The notes beneath the pieces were generated by a model. It did no database searches and was not told the DNA's origin. It saw only the letters and a program-made list of their open reading frames with translations. From NCBI GenBank assembly GCA_003024985.2, contig PXIH01S0005455.1: 11,145 bases of DNA. One strand, given 5' to 3'. How positions within the stretch are numbered: position 1 is the stretch's first letter; each line of letters opens with the position of its first letter. Positions 7,953 to 11,145 of this stretch are shown here, one piece after another. Source of the stretch: Euperipatoides rowelli. Taxonomy: Eukaryota > Onychophora > Udeonychophora > Euonychophora > Peripatopsidae. The position numbers were made by a program, and so were the translations under genes.

Positions 7953-8275
7953 AAAGATCTTGGGTATAGACTTTACAATAAAATGGACAAAGAAGTGGTG
8001 CTATACTATAGTTAATAAGACTAGTTTTTAAAAAGAATTTGACATAAAATTAAATTATATGCTACCAATATCATACTGAAAGTCTTTTGTAGCAGAACAC
8101 TGAGACTTATAAAATAATTCATTGTTTTCTAAAGATTCTAAAATGAGAATTATTAGTCATAGTTTATACATAAATGAACCCATACAACAATTACTGAAGA
8201 TGAAATTGAGTAACTTCAGATAGAATTTTTGAAGCATTGCAGTGATGTATTTTTACTGGTACTGTATGCTTTCAG

Positions 8276-8341
8276 TAATGAAATGCAGTTGACAGCTGTT
8301 CCTAGGGTCAAACCTGTAATACAAGCACCAGGAAAACATTG
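8276..8341 (+). CDS. Candidate coding exon, unknown protein
   Basis: The stretch lies between TGCTTTCAG (8267-8275) and G|GTGAGT (8341-8347), both good splice-site matches. It is 66 bases and open in the frame giving NEMQLTAVPRVKPVIQAPGK, entering with one base and leaving with two, so skipping it would keep the frame. The unspliced frame is open from 8214 to a TGA at 8343-8345. I do not recognise the peptide. Its phase fits both the candidate exon at 2053-2129 and the candidate terminal exon at 9211. Chance open frames of this size are common, so this is tentative. Confidence 0.25.
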
Positions 8342-9105
8342 GTGAGTCTAAGGAGACACCTTAAGAAAACTCTAAAAAAAACTACAACAGTACGGGATCA
8401 TGGAAAAAGTTGAAAGCTAATAGGATGGTTATACTTTATTTATTTAAAAAGAGAAAAATGATGGTCTAAGACTTTTGTATTCATCCTATGTGCTTAAACA
8501 AGTTTAACGTGTCCCATTTTATTTAGATTTACAGACCTTGCAATTGCAGTATTTTTAATAATTTTGACTGATTGGTTTATTTTGGTTTATTTGAATTAGA
8601 ATCTTCATGTAAACTTTCTTTTAATTTTTGTATGTAAGGTAACCATACATATTTCATGTTTTTTGTTTATTTACAATTAGTTATTTATAATATAAAACTG
8701 TATCCTTAGCCTTTCCGAATATAGTGTACATTACAAGATATAAATATAAAACTAAAATGTAATTGATATAAAAGAAAAATTTGTTAATTATTATTAAGGA
8801 TTCTAGTTGAATGCTTAATAGAAAAATTGTAGAATCATTTTGTTCTGTGGACTACAAATTTATTCAAGTTTCTAGAAACCCTTCCAAATGCAGTCCCTTG
8901 TTTTGGAGGTAAAATTGTTGGGAGCAGGTAAATATTAATTCAGCAAAACTCACAGACAATTTAACTCTTCTGTCAGACAAGGCAGTCATAATTTTCATAT
9001 TTTTTACCTATATGATTTGAGAAGATCTTTGTTGAACAGACTCCAAAGAATTAATTTAGCTTTTGGCTAGGGACAGGTTCCAAACTGGAGTTCAATACTA
9101 CACTA
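8342..9105. other. Non-coding stretch
   Basis: No gene, RNA gene or repeat family is supported. It is AT-rich, and if the flanking exon candidates are real it would be intron. Confidence 0.5.
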
Positions 9106-9153
9106 AGGGTCTGATATGTGTGTATTATGCAATTGTCACATATATCAGACCCT
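9106..9153. repeat. Strong hairpin (17-bp stem)
   Basis: AGGGTCTGATATGTGTG (9106-9122) pairs with CACATATATCAGACCCT (9137-9153). The only departure from perfect pairing is one G:T, which would be a G:U wobble in RNA. The loop ATTATGCAAT adds three more pairs around ATGC. At 48 bases it is shorter than a usual animal microRNA precursor. It may be a relic palindrome of a small transposon. Confidence 0.7.
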
Positions 9154-9210
9154 GAATGAAGTTTATTAATTTGTATATGAATATGTATTTATTTGTCATT
9201 TTTATTGCAG

Positions 9211-9290
9211 TCTATATAAGTGTGCCATTTTAAGTCTCCCTGAATTCATACCCCAATAAATTTTGTACTTGCATTTCTCTTGAATAAAAT
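9211..9290 (+). CDS. Candidate terminal exon with polyadenylation signals
   Basis: A T-rich tract ending TTTATTGCAG (9201-9210) resembles a 3' splice site. If entered with one base completing a codon, the frame is open for 15 codons to TAA at 9257-9259. That stop overlaps AATAAA at 9255-9260, and another AATAAA follows at 9283-9288. The closeness of splice site, stop and polyadenylation signals resembles a short last exon. The coding length is too small to carry much weight, and in AT-rich DNA AATAAA is frequent by chance. Confidence 0.2.
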
Positions 9291-9396
9291 TAAATACAAT
9301 GGAATAGAAGGTTTTTGCATCATTAATTCTAATTTTGATACTTTAAATTTATTTAATAGACAACTTATTTATGTTATTGATCAAGTTTCTACTTAG

Positions 9397-9714
9397 GATT
9401 TTGAATATCTGTATGCAAATATTCCACATCCACTTTATGTCTTCTGGATAGATTTTTGAATGATGGATAAAAATTCAATCATTTTGGTATAAAAGATGAC
9501 TAATATATTACAGATAAAATATATTTCTGAATTTATTTTAAATAATAATATTTACATCTTCAATTTCTTTAAAATACATCAGGTAGGAGTACCCATGGGT
9601 ATATCTTATGGGGAAATTGTTGCCAAACTTTTATTTTTGGTTTTATTATGAGAAAGATTTGTTAGCAGCTGCAAGTCACCTATCATTTCCTACAGATATA
9701 TTGATGATTTATAG
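9397..9714 (+). pseudogene. Reverse-transcriptase relic, Penelope-like or related
   Basis: A single frame carries the RT core motifs in order: DFEYLYANIPH (9397-9429, motif A with its aspartate), ISEFILNNNIYIF, then HQVGVPMG (9577-9600, motif B) and YRYIDDL (9691-9711, motif C with the paired aspartates). The LYxNIPH, GVPMG and RYIDDL forms differ from Gypsy RT and fit Penelope-like or related lineages; I infer the class from these motifs. There are four in-frame stops (9457 TGA, 9490 TAA, 9649 TGA, 9712 TAG) and no net frameshift between motifs. The region between motifs B and C is shortened or diverged. No endonuclease domain is seen. It is a dead fragment of an element that copied itself through RNA. 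Confidence 0.65.
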
Positions 9715-9769
9715 CTTTGTAACTACTAGCCTATTAATAATTGTAGTATATGGATTTAATAATCTGTAT

Positions 9770-10255
9770 AACTAATATATTATTCTTTGTAAATGGGACA
9801 ATTATAGCAAAAAGAATAATAGGATAAACAAACTGTTGTGCAAAAATACAAAATGGATTTGGGACTTGTGGCATGCCAGGAATTTAATATAATAAAGCAT
9901 GCAATCACATCTAATAATGTATTTACACATTATGTAACCCTTCCCATTGTAGCTTCTGATGCTTCACCCTGGGGAGTGCAATACTATCACATGCTTTCCT
10001 GGATGGATCTTTAAGACCTATAATGTTTGCTTTCCATTCATTGTGAACTGTCAAAATGAATAATTCATAGTTAGACAAGGAAGCTTTAGGGATAGTTTTT
10101 GCCATCAAAAGATTCCATAAATTTATTTTTGGAAGGCAGTTTATTTTATATACGGACCAAAAACTATTAACTCTTATACTCGAAGATGGATAAGGAGATA
10201 TCACTATAAGCCACTGCATCATTACAATGATGGGTGATAAATTATAAGCATTGTA
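9770..10255 (+). pseudogene. pol: Ty3/Gypsy connection and RNase H relic
   Basis: RNase H removes the RNA strand during reverse transcription of the element. The connection region reads NYSKK then INKLLCKNTKWIWD (9803-9865), which matches the usual LLxKxxxWxW segment. A shifted frame gives THYVTLPIVASDASPWGV (about 9922-9975). From 9978 another frame gives ILSHAFLDGSLRPI, then LDKEALGIVFAIKRFHKF, and FGRQFILYTD to a TAA at 10191. The end continues in yet another frame to about 10255. The acidic residues usual for RNase H are kept: Asp at 9958, Glu at 10080, Asp at 10155. At least three frame breaks and several stops make it inactive. The minus-strand frame over it (9923-10267) is only its shadow. 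Confidence 0.88.
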
Positions 10256-10356
10256 CAATTGTGACATGCATTATAAACTGTCAGGAATATTAACCCTACA
10301 CCAGAAGAACAAACAAAAACATTTTCAATTGATCAAATTGACAGTTTTTCCCCAGT

Positions 10357-10440
10357 TAGACTGGTCCAGTCATTTAGGCTGCCGACTGGGCCAAACTGGT
10401 AATCCTAAGATAGCCAGTTCAAATCTAGGGAGACCTTCCC
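10357..10440 (+). mobile_element. Probable tRNA-derived SINE head
   Basis: TGGTCCAGTCATTTAGG (10362-10378) resembles a pol III A box. AGTTCAAATCT (10416-10426) matches the B box GGTTCRANTCC apart from its end bases, and AATCCTAAGATAGCC before it resembles a tRNA anticodon/variable segment. A-to-B spacing is about 54 bases, slightly long for a tRNA but within SINE range. The stems are not well paired, so a functional tRNA is unlikely. The 3' body and tail cannot be delimited. Confidence 0.5.
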
Positions 10441-10844
10441 CCCTGAAATTTGTCCAAACATAGACTAGAATAAATTTGATGTTTTTTTCACCTGAAAAAT
10501 CTTTGTATACGTTGAAATTGTTTTATGATTTTTATGATATGTTAGAACACTGGATTTGTCATGTTGATTATATTATATTGTAATTAAAGTTTTTGTTTAA
10601 AAAAAATGACGGTTTTCCTTGGTCTATCAGTGACATCGCATTTTATGAACTTAGCAAAATCATAGACTTCATAAAAAAAAATGGATGGCCTCATGAAAAT
10701 AACCAAACATTAATTTTTATGAATTTAAATCAAAAGGTGAACAAGTATCCTTACAAGATGGATGTTTGCTTTTGGGGATACCTGTCATAATTATTAAATC
10801 AATAAGACTCATAGTACTAAAGAAACTCATACAGTATATGCCAC
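10441..10844. other. Non-coding stretch
   Basis: A 65-codon frame (10593-10790) is present, but I do not recognise the product. I compared it with Gypsy integrase and the agreement was too weak to call. Otherwise AT-rich with A-runs. Confidence 0.4.
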
Positions 10845-10859
10845 ATATATATATATATA
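10845..10859. repeat. (AT)n microsatellite
   Basis: About seven AT units directly precede the interspersed repeat that starts ACTAGCAGATTTACCCGG. A TA microsatellite at such a boundary is typical of an element end or insertion preference. Confidence 0.85.
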
Positions 10860-11145
10860 CTAGCAGATTTACCCGGCGTTGCCCGGGCATTTTTGAACTC
10901 CCCCCCACCATTACCCCACAATGCCTGGTCATTTTTTAACTCCCCCCAACCTCCCCCATTACCTTCACCACGTTCCTCCCTTTCATTCCCTCACCCCATC
11001 ACCGCCACAAAATGCCCAAGTCTATTTTCATTGTCTACACTATGGAACCTACCCCCCACACCAAATATCATGACTCTGCCATGTTGGGAAGTATGCTAAA
11101 CCATTTTGGGTCATTTAGAAAAAATAAATTCCTAAAGTCTATTTT
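10859..11145. mobile_element. Interspersed repeat with CCCGGCGTTGCCCGGG head
   Basis: The head ACCCGGCGTTGCCCGGGC (10871-10888) forms a small hairpin. I recall this motif at the start of a repeat family in many invertebrate genomes, but I cannot assign the class reliably (RTE-like or other). The body is C-rich with runs of six to seven C and the recurring phrase TTTTTGAACTCCCCCC / TTTTTTAACTCCCCCC. Later it reads CACTATGGAACCTACC and CCAAATATCATGACTCTGCC, resembling phrases I associate with the same family. It continues past the window end. No coding frame is supported. Confidence 0.5.

Noticed and set aside
9923-10267. 114-codon minus-strand frame
   Set aside because: It lies antisense to the well-supported RNase H relic and has no similarity of its own.
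10251-10463. 70-codon plus-strand frame
   Set aside because: It spans the SINE-like head and simple flanks; the peptide looks non-coding.
10593-10790. Possible Gypsy integrase remnant (DGFPWSIS, FIKKNGWPHE)
   Set aside because: It loosely resembles the integrase D-N-G segment, but the distance from RNase H is too short and the HHCC and other core motifs are absent.
10717-11099. Two small frames over the C-rich repeat
   Set aside because: Pro/Ser-rich translation of C-runs; repeat artefacts.
1-11145. CRISPR arrays, bacterial operons or rRNA genes
   Set aside because: There are no regularly spaced repeats, ribosome-binding-site/ORF structure or rRNA-like segments; the window is eukaryotic in character.

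Overview
The window looks like AT-rich, intron-rich nuclear DNA of an invertebrate animal. Homopolymer runs are long, no bacterial operon structure is visible, and most recognisable content is decayed transposable elements. The mix of Ty3/Gypsy, a second reverse-transcriptase lineage, tRNA-derived SINE, MITE-like foldbacks and a CCCGGCGTTGCCCGGG-type interspersed repeat would fit a mollusc or other lophotrochozoan. That placement is an impression and has not been tested. No complete host gene and no long intact reading frame was found.

Layout. 1-1450 is mostly non-coding; its GC-richer part (about 600-1410) has promoter-like sites and a plausible 82-nt minus-strand intron. 1450-2470 holds microsatellites, a T17G11 tract and one candidate plus-strand exon (2053-2129). 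2473-3830 contains two diverged copies of one roughly 290-bp MITE-like element in opposite orientation, with GACC-rich degenerate repeats between them. 4246-4917 is a second foldback structure with arms of about 135-145 bp. 5395-7533 is the 5' part of a Ty3/Gypsy retrotransposon on the minus strand: LTR, primer-binding site, gag, protease and reverse transcriptase, broken by frameshifts and stops and lacking RNase H, integrase and 3' LTR. 7534-9390 is mostly featureless, with a possible transposon terminus, one candidate exon, a hairpin and a candidate terminal exon with polyadenylation signals. 9397-9714 is a reverse-transcriptase relic of a non-Gypsy (Penelope-like or related) type on the plus strand. 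9770-10255 is a Gypsy connection/RNase H relic on the plus strand. 10357-10440 resembles a tRNA-derived SINE head, and 10845-11145 holds a TA microsatellite followed by a C-rich interspersed repeat.

How it fits together. The two Gypsy pieces are complementary, LTR to RT on minus and connection plus RNase H on plus. They could be halves of one insertion separated by an inversion or simply two insertions. Three candidate plus-strand exons (2053-2129, 8276-8341, 9211-9259) have mutually compatible phases and could be the 3' part of an unrecognised gene whose introns filled with repeats; this is speculative. I found no convincing novel system; the interest is mostly in relics and foldback structures that simple ORF calling misses.
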